Source: Limnohabitans sp.
GTDB taxonomy: Bacteria > Pseudomonadota > Gammaproteobacteria > Burkholderiales > Burkholderiaceae_C
DNA: 64,000 bases
NCBI RefSeq assembly: GCF_023910625.1
Contig: NZ_JAAVVW010000003.1
Span: forward strand, 186,001 to 250,000
Reading direction: 5' to 3'
Shown: positions 18,888 to 27,975 of the stretch, in pieces
Numbering within the stretch: the stretch's first letter is position 1
Layout of the letters: every line of letters starts with the position of its first letter
Program-made: the position numbers and the translations under genes
Notes under the pieces: generated by a model
Seen by the model: only the letters and a program-made list of their open reading frames with translations
What the model was told of the DNA's origin: nothing
Databases searched by the model: none

Positions 18888-19159
18888 ACATCCTTGAGCT
18901 CGCACTGTCGATCGCCATGGCGGCGGTCACCCTGGCCCTGGTGCTGTGTGCCTGGCGCTTGTTTCGAGGTCCCGATACGACGGATCGCATCCTTGCGCTG
19001 GACACCCTGTCGCTGAATGCCGTGGCGCTGATCGTCTTGCTGGGCATCCGTTGGAACACCGGCTTGCTGTTTGAAGCGGCTTTGTTGGTCGCCATGCTGG
19101 GTTTTGTGTCGACAGTGGCACTGGCGCGTTATCTCAGTCGTGGCGATGTGGTCGAATAA
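18884..19159 (+). CDS. mrpF: Mrp Na+/H+ antiporter subunit F
   Basis: The 91-residue subunit has three predicted membrane helices. RLFRGPDTTDRILALDTLSL is the MrpF family core between helices 1 and 2, and AALLVAMLGFVSTVALARYL ends the protein. It overlaps mrpE by 4 bases (ATGA) and is followed 14 bases later by mrpG. Confidence 0.92.
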   Translation: MNILELALSIAMAAVTLALVLCAWRLFRGPDTTDRILALDTLSLNAVALIVLLGIRWNTGLLFEAALLVAMLGFVSTVALARYLSRGDVVE

Positions 19160-19173
19160 ATGGAGTTCTCAAC

Positions 19174-19515
19174 ATGCATCCCCTGATCGAATGGGCCGTG
19201 TCGGCCATCCTTGTCATTGCGGCCTTCTTTTTGTTGGTGGGGGCCATTGGTTTGGTGCGCCTACCTGACTTTTTCATGCGCCTGCATGCCCCCACCAAAG
19301 CATCCACTCTGGGTGTAGGCGGAGTGCTGGTGGCGTCCATGGTGGTCTCGGCCTTCCAGGGTCGCGCTGGAATTGCCGAGTTGTTGATCACGCTCTTTGT
19401 GTTCCTCACCGCCCCGGTTTCTGCCAACCTGATGGCTCAAGCCGCTTTGCATCTGAAATTGAAGTCTGTGGCACCCACGCCCAAAGACGCCGTACCCGAG
19501 CGTTCCGAGGGCTGA
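19174..19515 (+). CDS. mrpG: Mrp Na+/H+ antiporter subunit G
   Basis: The 113-residue subunit contains GAIGLVRLPDFFMRLHAPTK, the MrpG signature, followed by STLGVGGVLVASMVV and LLITLFVFLTAPVSANLMAQ. It completes the A(B)-C-D-E-F-G operon. No terminator hairpin with a T-run is obvious between its stop and paaZ, which starts 111 bases later, so readthrough into paaZ is possible. Confidence 0.92.
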   Translation: MHPLIEWAVSAILVIAAFFLLVGAIGLVRLPDFFMRLHAPTKASTLGVGGVLVASMVVSAFQGRAGIAELLITLFVFLTAPVSANLMAQAALHLKLKSVAPTPKDAVPERSEG

Positions 19516-19626
19516 ACCAAGCCCAGGCATTCCGATTAAAATTAGCCGACCGCCCGGTTGGTTAATGTGTTTTTGAAACGTGTCAGGCATTGGCTTCGGG
19601 TATTGACTCAGATAAGGAAACCCACA

Positions 19627-21672
19627 GTGCCCACCGTTTTGCAAAGTTTCATCGCCGGCCAATGGATCGGCCAGCAAGGCGCACAAGCCCTGCGCAGCGC
19701 CCTCAACGGCCAGACCGTGTACCAAACCCATGCCGAGGCCATCGACTTTGGCGACGCGGTGCACTACGCCCGCACCGTGGGCCTGCCCCATTTGCTCAAG
19801 CTGGACTTTCAGGAACGCGCCCAGCGCCTGAAGGCCCTGGCCAAGTACCTAGGTGAGCACAAAGAGCAACTCTACGCCATCTCGGCCCACACCGGCGCGA
19901 CGCGTGCTGACAGCTGGGTGGACATCGAAGGCGGCGCGGGCACTTTGTTTGCCTACTCCGGCATGGGCAGCAACGAGTTGCCCAGCGGCAACCTGATCCA
20001 CGAAGGCCCGGCTTTTGCCCTGGGCAAAAAAGGTGGCTTTGCGGGCACGCATATCCTGGTGCCGCGCGGCGGCATCGCGGTGCACATCAACGCCTTCAAC
20101 TTTCCCATCTGGGGCCTCTTGGAGAAGTTCGCGCCCAGCTTTTTGGCGGGCATGCCCTGCATCGGCAAACCCGCATCGTCGACCAGCTACCTGACCGAAG
20201 CCATGGTGCGCCTGGTGGAGCAATCGGGCATCTTGCCCGCCGGTTCGCTGCAGTTGGTGATCGGCTCCACCGGCGACCTGCTGGACCGCCTGAACGACCA
20301 GGACGTGGTGACCTTCACCGGCTCGGCTGACACCGCCGCCATGCTGCGTGTGCACCCCAATGTGGTCAAACACAGCATTCCTTTTAATGCCGAAGCCGAC
20401 TCGCTCAACTGCGCCATCCTCGCGCCCGATGTCTCACCCGATGACGAAGAGTTCGACCTTTTCGTGAAAGAAGTCGCCCGCGAGATGACCGTCAAAGCGG
20501 GCCAAAAATGCACCGCGATTCGCCGCGCCATCGTGCCACGCCAGCACCTCGATGCTGTGGTCGAAAAGCTCAAGGCCCGTTTGGCCAAAGTGTTGGTGGG
20601 CGACCCGTCGGTCGAAGGCGTGAAGATGGGCGCTTTGGCCTCGCATGCGCAGCAGGCCGACGTGGCCGAGCGCGTGGCCTTGCTGCGCCAAAGCGCTGAG
20701 CTGGTGTTTGGCGGCGGTGCCGATTTCGTGCCCGTGGGGCAGGGCGTCGAAGGCGGTGCCTTCTTCCCGCCCACGCTGCTGCTCTGCCAAAAGCCTTTAC
20801 TGACCGACAGCGTGCACGATGTGGAGGCCTTTGGCCCGGTCAGCTCGCTCATGCCTTACGACGGCATCGATGAAGCCTTGCAATTGGCCGCACGCGGACT
20901 GGGCAGCTTGGTCGGCACGCTGGTCACCAAAGACCCGAAAATCGCGGCACGCGTCATCCCGGTGGCGGCCGCCTTGCATGGTCGCCTGCACATCCTGGAC
21001 CGCGAATCGGCTGTTGAGTCGACCGGCCACGGTTCACCCTTGCCCCAGCTCAAGCACGGCGGCCCGGGCCGTGCCGGGGGCGGCGAAGAGTTGGGTGGCA
21101 TCCGCGCTGTCAAGCACCTGATGCAACGCACCGCGCTGCAAGGCTCACCCACCATGATCGCTGCCGTCACAGGCGAGTACATGCGCGGTGCCAAGTTGAT
21201 CGAGAACGAAGTTCACCCCTTCCGCCGCTACTTTGAAGAATTGCAAATTGGTGAGAGCTTGCTCACCCACCGCCGCACCGTGGGCGAGGCCGACATCGTG
21301 GCCTTTGGCGGCCTTTCGGGCGACTATTTCTACATGCACTTCGACGAGATCGCGGCCAAGGAGTCACCTTTCGGCAAGCGCATCGCGCACGGTTACTTTG
21401 TGCTGTCGGCCGCTGCGGGTTTGTTTGTCTCGCCCGCACCCGGCCCGGTGCTGGCCAATTACGGTTTGGACACGCTGCGCTTTGTGAAGCCCGTGGGCAT
21501 TGGCGACACCATCCAGGCGCGCCTGACGGCCAAGCGCAAGATCGACCGCCACAAGAAAGACGCCAACGGCGTGGGCCAAGGCGTAGTCGCTTGGGATGTG
21601 GAAGTCACGAACCAGCTCGGCGAAGTGGTGGCCAGTTACGACATCTTGACGCTGGTGGCCAAGAAGGGCTGA
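19627..21672 (+). CDS. paaZ: Bifunctional oxepin-CoA hydrolase / 3-oxo-5,6-dehydrosuberyl-CoA semialdehyde dehydrogenase
   Basis: The 681-residue fusion has an aldehyde dehydrogenase domain (about 1-520; AVHINAFNFPIWGLLEKFAP, VTFTGSADTA, catalytic Cys in KAGQKCTAIRR) and a C-terminal MaoC-like hotdog hydratase (about 535-680; RRTVGEADIVAFGGLSGDYF, then HGYFVLSAAAGLF). This architecture and the linker GSPLPQLKHGGPGRAGGGEE match PaaZ, which opens the oxepin-CoA ring and oxidises the resulting semialdehyde in phenylacetate breakdown. The start is a GTG at 19627 preceded by AAGGAAA, not the upstream GTG or TTG frames. No other paa gene is in the window, so it is separated from the usual operon. 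The IS-rich island begins right after it. Confidence 0.92.
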   Translation: MPTVLQSFIAGQWIGQQGAQALRSALNGQTVYQTHAEAIDFGDAVHYARTVGLPHLLKLDFQERAQRLKALAKYLGEHKEQLYAISAHTGATRADSWVDIEGGAGTLFAYSGMGSNELPSGNLIHEGPAFALGKKGGFAGTHILVPRGGIAVHINAFNFPIWGLLEKFAPSFLAGMPCIGKPASSTSYLTEAMVRLVEQSGILPAGSLQLVIGSTGDLLDRLNDQDVVTFTGSADTAAMLRVHPNVVKHSIPFNAEADSLNCAILAPDVSPDDEEFDLFVKEVAREMTVKAGQKCTAIRRAIVPRQHLDAVVEKLKARLAKVLVGDPSVEGVKMGALASHAQQADVAERVALLRQSAELVFGGGADFVPVGQGVEGGAFFPPTLLLCQKPLLTDSVHDVEAFGPVSSLMPYDGIDEALQLAARGLGSLVGTLVTKDPKIAARVIPVAAALHGRLHILDRESAVESTGHGSPLPQLKHGGPGRAGGGEELGGIRAVKHLMQRTALQGSPTMIAAVTGEYMRGAKLIENEVHPFRRYFEELQIGESLLTHRRTVGEADIVAFGGLSGDYFYMHFDEIAAKESPFGKRIAHGYFVLSAAAGLFVSPAPGPVLANYGLDTLRFVKPVGIGDTIQARLTAKRKIDRHKKDANGVGQGVVAWDVEVTNQLGEVVASYDILTLVAKKG

Positions 21673-21785
21673 AGTTTCGTCTGACTCAAATCAGAACCAC
21701 TCCCGAGCAGTCGGTCTGTGACTCGGTTTGGACCAATCCAGATAGGTGGATTGGTTATGGCGCTTTACAAGGGCAGGACACAACA

Positions 21786-21810
21786 GGCGGATTCAGGCAC
21801 GAAGTGCAAC
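21786..21810 (+). repeat. Left terminal inverted repeat of the IS30-type shell
   Basis: The repeat begins GGCGGATTCAGGCACGAAGT and continues GCAAC. Its reverse complement is found at 23732-23756 with three mismatches. The TGA of the transposase C-terminal fragment lies inside it, as is usual in IS30 elements. Confidence 0.65.
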
Positions 21811-21893
21811 ACGGGCTAACGATTGATGAAACACCTCTGCAGGCGTCTTGAATCCCAAACGTTTTCGGGGTCGGTTATTCAACCTATTCTCGA
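21793..21893 (-). pseudogene. IS30-family transposase, C-terminal remnant
   Basis: The minus strand encodes ENRLNNRPRKRLGFKTPAEV followed by FHQSLARVALRA and a stop at 21793. LNNRPRKRLGFKTPAEVF is the conserved end of the IS30 DDE transposase. Nothing upstream of this motif is preserved here. The matching N-terminus is about 1.7 kb away at 23578-23654. Confidence 0.85.
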
Positions 21894-22043
21894 TCATCTT
21901 TCAGTAGTGCCCGGTTTATTTGATAGCCAACTCGCTGTAAGCGAGTAAAGGCAAGGGTTTCAGAGGATTCATGGGTGTCCACGATTTGAATTTTATTTTG
22001 TGCACTAGGTGTGCTCCAAGGGTTCAATCACCAGGAGATGCCC

Positions 22044-22253
22044 ATGAACGCAGGCAAAACCTTGTTCGCGCAGGTCATGGAGTTTGTCCCTTGGAAGAAG
22101 GGGCCTGCGGTTGGGGATGTGCCCTCGGCGATCACGCCCACTGGCGTAGCGCTTTCTCTTTTGCTTCTGTCAGCGCAGGTTTTTTCCACAGCACGCTGCC
22201 AAGGACAAGTTGCGCGCGCTCATCGCCAACATTCGTGCGGCTGTAAGATGTAA
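22044..22253 (+). pseudogene. IS4-like transposase, N-terminal remnant
   Basis: A ribosome binding site (CAGGAG) precedes an ATG opening MNAGKTLFAQVMEFVPWKK, the start of a common IS4-type transposase in Burkholderiales. After VPWKK the family similarity ends abruptly and the frame runs into unrelated sequence, stopping at 22253. The remnant is inserted or recombined inside the IS30-type shell. Confidence 0.6.
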
Positions 22254-22607
22254 GGGATGTTGCGGAGCAGTTGCCTTTTACGGATCGATGGAAGACATTT
22301 CTGGACTACGTGGTGGCCAAAATCACTCGCCCGCTGCCACCTTGGCTACCGTCAGCCCAGCTTACAGCGGCAGGGTATATACCTTATTTAGTATTAATTA
22401 AATTTTTTTAACATACAATCAGCGGCTATTCTTTGTGCTTAAAAAAATACAGTGGCCTTGAGCGGTCAATGCCAGTGGAAGCCATTGTTTATTTGCACTT
22501 CAAAAAATCGCCGCCAAGGATCGCCCTTTGTCAAACCATTCAGGTCGGTGCAAGAGTCAACTCATATTGGGGGCCAGCACCGCCCATGAGCCCATTAGAG
22601 CCATTGC
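22254..22607. other. AT-richer stretch without a recognisable gene
   Basis: About 350 bases, locally much richer in A and T (22370-22450) than the rest of the window. Short frames are present but no family is recognised. It probably contains debris of mobile elements and the promoter of the RfaH-like gene. Confidence 0.4.
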
Positions 22608-23159
22608 ATGACCTCCACATTCCCCGCGCCAAACAGCCAGCCGCATGACTTGGACGGCAGCGAACCCTGGTACCTGGCCTACACCAAGCCCCGTCACGAG
22701 GCCACGGCCCAGTTCAATCTGGAGCAGCAAGCCTTCGAGGTCTATTTGCCGCTGTTCAAAAAATTCAAAACCAGCGAGACAGGCGCTGTGGCCATTTTTG
22801 AGCCCATGTTCCCGCGCTACATCCTGTTCAGGCCCAGCCGCGCCGGCCAAAGCATTTCGGTGGTGCGCAGCACCAAAGGCATCTCCAACATCGTGCGTTT
22901 CGGTTTCGAGCCCGCTACGCTGCAGCACGACTTGGTGCAGCGCATCCGCCAGCTTGAGCAAGAACGTCACCAAGCCCCCCTGCAAGCACTCAGCCCGCTC
23001 AAGTCCGGCCAAACCGTGCGGCTCAAGCACACCGCCCTGGGCGATATCGAGGGGCTGGTGCAAAGCGTGTCCTGCAAGCGTGTGGCCGTTTTGCTGGAGA
23101 TCCTGGGGCGCCCAACTTTGGTGCAACTGCAACACCACCAGATTGAACTGCATACCTAA
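22608..23159 (+). CDS. RfaH/NusG-like transcription antitermination protein
   Basis: The 183-residue protein has a NusG N-terminal domain: PWYLAYTKPRHEATAQFNLE, then YLPLFKKFKTS, the core FPRYILFRPSRAGQSISVVR, and VRFGFEP. A KOW-like C-terminal region follows (LSPLKSGQTVRLKHTALGDI, then EGLVQSVSCKRVAVLLEILG). It resembles specialised NusG paralogues that lead polysaccharide gene clusters and reduce termination in long operons. Only a fragment of a polysaccharide gene (CapD-like) follows it, so its target operon has been lost or lies elsewhere. It is enclosed by IS30-type ends. The frame is intact, so it could be functional in trans. The essential cellular nusG is a different gene, not seen here. 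Confidence 0.85.
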   Translation: MTSTFPAPNSQPHDLDGSEPWYLAYTKPRHEATAQFNLEQQAFEVYLPLFKKFKTSETGAVAIFEPMFPRYILFRPSRAGQSISVVRSTKGISNIVRFGFEPATLQHDLVQRIRQLEQERHQAPLQALSPLKSGQTVRLKHTALGDIEGLVQSVSCKRVAVLLEILGRPTLVQLQHHQIELHT

Positions 23160-23171
23160 ATTCATAACTTT

Positions 23172-23577
23172 GTGCTGGGGAGGACCGACAAAGCCGTGCG
23201 CCCCACAAACATAATGGGCGCGACCAAGCGCTTGGCAGAGATGGTGCTGCAAGCCTTGGCCGAGGTGAATCTGGCCGTGGTTGCCCAAGGGGGCAGAGCG
23301 CCTAGCGCCAAAACCGCCTTCACCATGGTGCGCTTTGGAAATGTGCTGGACTCCTGCGGCTCGGTGGTGCCCTTATTCCGCGAGCAGATCAAAAACGGTG
23401 GCCCCATCACCCCGACGCATGCCGAAATCAACCGCTACTTCATGACCATCCCCTAGGCTGCGCAGCTGGTGATTCAGGCCGGTGCCATGGGGCAGGGCGG
23501 CGATGTGTTTGTGCTGGACATGGGCCAGCCCGTCAAAATCATCGACCTGGCCCGCCGCATGGTGGAGTTGTCGGGCG
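23172..23577 (+). pseudogene. CapD/WbpM-like polysaccharide biosynthesis epimerase/dehydratase, internal remnant
   Basis: The frame gives [49 protein letters not shown], then after a TAG at 23454-23456 in the same frame [20 protein letters not shown] and [13 protein letters not shown]. These are the second half of the NAD-binding domain of CapD/FlaA1-type nucleotide-sugar 4,6-dehydratases or epimerases. The N-terminal membrane and Rossmann parts are missing, Glu at the TAG is lost, and the 3' end is joined to the IS30 transposase fragment near 23577. The [11 protein letters not shown] motif keeps the catalytic Lys. The gene is certainly not functional. Confidence 0.85.
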
Positions 23578-23654
23578 ATCTCGCTGATGGTTTGTTTGGC
23601 TTTCAAGAGGCTGTGAATTGGGTATCGTTCTTCGCGGCTGAGGTGCTGGTACAT
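23578..23654 (-). pseudogene. IS30-family transposase, N-terminal remnant
   Basis: The minus strand from an ATG at 23654 encodes [20 protein letters not shown] followed by QTISEIA, the helix-turn-helix start of IS30-type transposases. The frame then passes into the antisense of the CapD-like remnant. The right inverted repeat lies about 80 bases upstream of the ATG, the normal spacing. Confidence 0.8.
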
Positions 23655-23731
23655 TGGGCAACTTCGACTTGGCGGTTAAAACGGCCATGATGCCAACGCA
23701 TCCTCAGCCACCCATTACCGGATTCATCTTT

Positions 23732-23756
23732 GTTGCAGTTCGTACTTGAATCCGCC
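23732..23756 (-). repeat. Right terminal inverted repeat of the IS30-type shell
   Basis: The reverse complement reads GGCGGATTCAAGTACGAACT and continues GCAAC, matching the left repeat at 22 of 25 positions. Confidence 0.65.
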
Positions 23757-23793
23757 AGTTCAAAGGGAAAGCTCAAGCACGCACGGAGCGCTC

Positions 23794-24015
23794 TTACAAA
23801 GTCTCTGGGGCAATGTCGATGTTGCCGGGCCAGTTCACTGTTCCCGCAAACACAAAAGCCTGTTCAAAGACATGCCATTGCTGCAATGGCTCAAATGGTT
23901 TTTTGGTCAGCAGAGGTTTGACATCCAACAAACGGTTTTCGCCATTCTCAAACGACAAAGCCAGCCAATGATCTTTCATGGGCTTGACCAAGACAACATC
24001 CAACAAATCTTGCAT
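23794..24015 (-). CDS. DUF2442 domain protein
   Basis: The 73-residue protein reads MQDLLDVVLVKPMKDHWLAL, SFENGENRLLDVKPLL, and ends TVNWPGNIDIAPETL. This is the whole DUF2442 fold (FENGE-R-D-KPLL, then W-NGIDI-PETL). Such proteins are often encoded next to DUF4160 proteins in small two-gene modules that are suspected, but not generally proven, to be toxin-antitoxin-like. Here a broken DUF4160 gene lies 11 bases upstream on the same strand. The pair sits between the IS30-type shell and the group II intron, in accessory DNA. Confidence 0.85.
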   Translation of the reverse strand: MQDLLDVVLVKPMKDHWLALSFENGENRLLDVKPLLTKKPFEPLQQWHVFEQAFVFAGTVNWPGNIDIAPETL

Positions 24016-24026
24016 GCTCTGGCTCC

Positions 24027-24296
24027 TTAACGCAGAGGGTCAATCGGATAGGGTTGCTCGCCAGCCTTGGCCAATTCCCAGTCGGCCAGCAGTTCATCTT
24101 TGTGGATTTCGATCCAAGCTTGAACCATTTCCAGCTGTTTGGGCGGAAAACCACCCGCCAACACGCGTCAGTCATCAATCGCGAAAGCCGCTTTATCGCC
24201 TGCATAACGCACATGGATGTGAGCAAGGTGATGCCTGTCCGTGTCCTCAAAGAACATGGAGACCAGGATTCCGTAGAACATGCTGATGCTGGGCAT
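24027..24296 (-). pseudogene. DUF4160 domain protein with an in-frame TGA
   Basis: From ATG 24296 the frame gives MPSISMFYGILVSMFFEDTD, HLAHIHVRYAGDKAAFAIDD, then TGA at 24168-24170. It continues in the same frame as RVLAGGFPPKQLEMVQAWIE and EIHKDELLADWELAKAG to a TAA at 24027. The full 89-codon product matches DUF4160 from end to end, with the usual Gly codon (GGA) after IDD replaced by TGA. It is the upstream partner of the DUF2442 gene. No clear ribosome binding site is seen. Confidence 0.8.
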
Positions 24297-24362
24297 GGGC
24301 GGATTGTTTGGGGTGATTTGCTGCCGAGATCTATCATTTGTTGGGATTGACCTACAACCTAG

Positions 24363-24445
24363 CCTTATCAGGGCGGGCAGTCGGATCGGCCGATTTGGCG
24401 AGCGAAGCGAGTTATGAGACTGGTCGGCTGCCCGCCCTGACAAGG
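24363..24445. repeat. Large imperfect inverted repeat
   Basis: CCTTATCAGGGCGGGCAG (24363-24380) and CTGCCCGCCCTGACAAGG (24428-24445) pair at 17 of 18 positions around a 47-base loop. It lies between the DUF4160 remnant and the argG terminator hairpin. Its function is unknown. It may be an end of a small mobile element or a REP-like unit. Confidence 0.6.
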
Positions 24446-24479
24446 CGGAAAACACCCACAAAAAACCAAGCAGAGAACA

Positions 24480-24506
24480 AAAACGGCCCAAAGGCCGTTT
24501 TTTTGA
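24480..24506. terminator. Rho-independent terminator, probably the original argG terminator
   Basis: The arms AAAACGGCC and GGCCGTTTT enclose CAAA, with T-runs on both strands, so it can work in both directions. On the minus strand it would lie about 20 bases after the argG stop if the group II intron were removed. It is now separated from argG by about 1.65 kb. Confidence 0.8.
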
Positions 24507-24509
24507 GCG

Positions 24510-26158
24510 GTGCGCCCGGCACGGGCGCACTCCTGGAGGTGCAAGTCCTCCCGTAAGTTGATCACAGCGAACGAAGCGAAGCGCAACTGCATGAGGGTGA
24601 CCGAGTGTGGGAAGGAAGCGTGGAGCGAAACTGCGAGCCGATGAACAAGAACTGCATAGAAGGCGCTGCCAAGCAGGGCGAGCGGGCCGTTTACCGCGAA
24701 GCTCTCGTGATCAAGGCGAAGTGGCGTAGATGCAGCGGTTGTGCAGCGAAGGAGTGCGTTCTTACCTGGGGAGATCTCGCCTTGCGTCTGAAAGGGCGAC
24801 GGCTTTGCCGGAGTGAGAAGTCAGCACAGGTCGTAGTAGTGCAAGCCCGAAACCTGAATGGGAGGTGCGGCCAGCACGAAGGACCGAACGAGAGTGAGTG
24901 AGCGAGGACAAGAAGATGTCAAAGGCCATGCGTCAGATGCCGGGGCAACCTGGGCGGGCAAGCGTAGCAAGGGGTGAAGCCGCCAGTGATCTTGCCAGCG
25001 GCGAAGCCTGCGGCCCGCCTCTTGAGCACCCGCGCACAGGGTCGGCAAAGCAGCTGGCAGGCACTGGTGGCCTGCTGGAGGCGGCGCTGACGAGACAGAA
25101 CCTGCAGGCCCTTTTACAGGTGCTGCAACCGCTGATCGACCCCACCTTCAGCGACCACAGCCACGGGTTTCGACCGGGCAGGCGTGCACACGATGCGGTC
25201 AAGGCCGCACGGGCGTACGTCCAATCGGGCAAACGCATGGTGGTGGACGTGGACCTGGCCAAGTTCTTTGACCGGGTCAACCACGACATCCTGATCGACA
25301 GGCTCAAAAGGCGCATCGACGACGCTGGAGTCATCCGGCTGATTCGGGCTTACTTGAACGCTGGGATCATGGATGGCGGGGTGGTGGTCGATCGCCATCT
25401 GGGCACGCCGCAAGGCGGGCCACTCAGTCCGCTGTTGGCCAACGTGCTGCTAGACGAAGTGGGCAAGGCGTTGGAGGCGCGCAGCTACTGCTTCGCGCGC
25501 TACGCCGACGATTGCAACGTTTACGTGGGCAGCAAGCAGGCGGGCGAGAGGGTGATGGGCTACCTCAGGAAGCTGTACACGGGCTTGAAGCTTCAGATCA
25601 ACGAAGCCAAGAGTGCAGTGGCCAGCGCCCTTGGGCGCAAGTTCCTGGGGTATGCGTTGTGGATGGCCAAGGGCAAAGAAGTCAAATGTGCGGTGGCCTA
25701 CAAGGCACTGGACAACTTCAAGGCTCGCATCCGGCAACTCACGTGCCGCTCGGGCGGGTGCAGCATGGCGCAGGTGGTGGACAAACTGCGGCCCTACCTG
25801 CTGGGCTGGAAGGCGTACTTCGGGATGGCGCAAACGCCCAGGGTCTGGCGAGAGCTGGACGAGTGGCTGCGCCACCGACTGCGGGCCATCCAGCTCAAGC
25901 ATTGGAAGAGGCCGAAGGCGATCTACCGGGAACTCAAGGCGCTGGGGGCATTGAAAGATGTGGCCAACCAAGTGGCGGGTAACTGCCATCGGTGGTGGCG
26001 CAACAGTGACGGAGCCATTAAGCGCGTACTGACCATTGCGTACTTTGACCGGCTGGGGGTGCCAAGGCTGTCCTGACCTCAAGCTCTCGAACCGCCCGGT
26101 GCGGACCCGCATGCCGGGTGGTGTGGCAGGGGTGCCTCCTACAATGGAGGCCCCCTAT
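24510..26158 (+). mobile_element. Group II intron (bacterial class C-like) with defective maturase gene
   Basis: The 5' end GTGCGCCCGGCACGGGCGCA is the usual group II start. Near the 3' end lie a domain V-like hairpin (ACCGCCCGGTGCGG, then GCATGCCGGGTGGT, 26091-26124) and a domain VI-like stem (GGGGTGCCTCC/GGAGGCCCCC) finishing CTAT at 26158. The ends are placed by these motifs and may be off by a few bases. The intron follows a terminator hairpin with a T-run, the preferred target of class C introns. It stands in the gap downstream of argG and in the opposite orientation to argG. Ribozyme domains I-IV would lie in 24510-24915 and around the reading frame. Confidence 0.85.
24916..26076 (+). 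CDS. Group II intron reverse transcriptase/maturase with internal deletion
   Basis: The product contains FSDHSHGFRPGRRAHDAVKA, VVDVDLAKFFDRVNHDILID, GTPQGGPLSPLLANVLLDEV, the catalytic FARYADDCNVYVG, and a maturase X domain with DKLRPYLLGWKAYFGMAQTP and a C-terminal WFD-like end (AYFDRLGVPRLS). The N-terminal part runs LLEAALTRQNLQ straight into ALLQVLQPLIDPTF. In relatives about 75-85 residues, including blocks RT1 and RT2 with the GVDG and IPKPDG motifs, lie between these segments, so an in-frame deletion removed the fingers region. Catalytic Asp residues remain but activity is doubtful. The start could also be a GTG at 24898. Confidence 0.85.
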   Translation: MSKAMRQMPGQPGRASVARGEAASDLASGEACGPPLEHPRTGSAKQLAGTGGLLEAALTRQNLQALLQVLQPLIDPTFSDHSHGFRPGRRAHDAVKAARAYVQSGKRMVVDVDLAKFFDRVNHDILIDRLKRRIDDAGVIRLIRAYLNAGIMDGGVVVDRHLGTPQGGPLSPLLANVLLDEVGKALEARSYCFARYADDCNVYVGSKQAGERVMGYLRKLYTGLKLQINEAKSAVASALGRKFLGYALWMAKGKEVKCAVAYKALDNFKARIRQLTCRSGGCSMAQVVDKLRPYLLGWKAYFGMAQTPRVWRELDEWLRHRLRAIQLKHWKRPKAIYRELKALGALKDVANQVAGNCHRWWRNSDGAIKRVLTIAYFDRLGVPRLS

Positions 26159-26172
26159 GCCGATTCAAAGAA

Positions 26173-27840
<1,668 letters not shown>

Positions 27841-27975
27841 GGGAAAAACAGGTCCGGGTTAGCAGTTCGGGCTCGCTGCATAAAAACGCGGCCATAAGGC
27901 CGCGTCGATCACAAGCTGGTTATTTTAGGGCACCCGGCTGCGTGTGGCCTGAGTCATGGTCTGTGCATGGGTCTC

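Larger units (their letters stand above)
21786..23756. mobile_element. IS30-type shell with both ends and foreign internal sequence
   Basis: The two ends carry a matching inverted repeat: 21786-21810 against 23732-23756, 22 of 25 bases identical, starting GGCGGATTCA. Next to the left end is the C-terminus of an IS30-type transposase on the minus strand, and next to the right end is the N-terminus of such a transposase, also minus strand, so both have the order and orientation of a normal IS30 element. Between them the transposase middle is missing. In its place lie an IS4-like fragment, an RfaH/NusG-like gene and a CapD-like pseudogene. It may be the remains of two IS30 copies around captured DNA or one element that gained an insertion. 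Flanking target duplications are not evident. Confidence 0.6.

Noticed and set aside
22608..23159. The essential housekeeping nusG
   Set aside because: It is not beside secE or rplK, its sequence is divergent, and it is next to a CapD-type remnant, so a specialised RfaH-like paralogue is more likely.
24363..24510. Integron attC site beside the DUF4160/DUF2442 pair and class C-like intron
   Set aside because: The inverted repeat lacks the GTTRRRY/RYYYAAC core sites, and the intron follows a terminator hairpin rather than an attC end.
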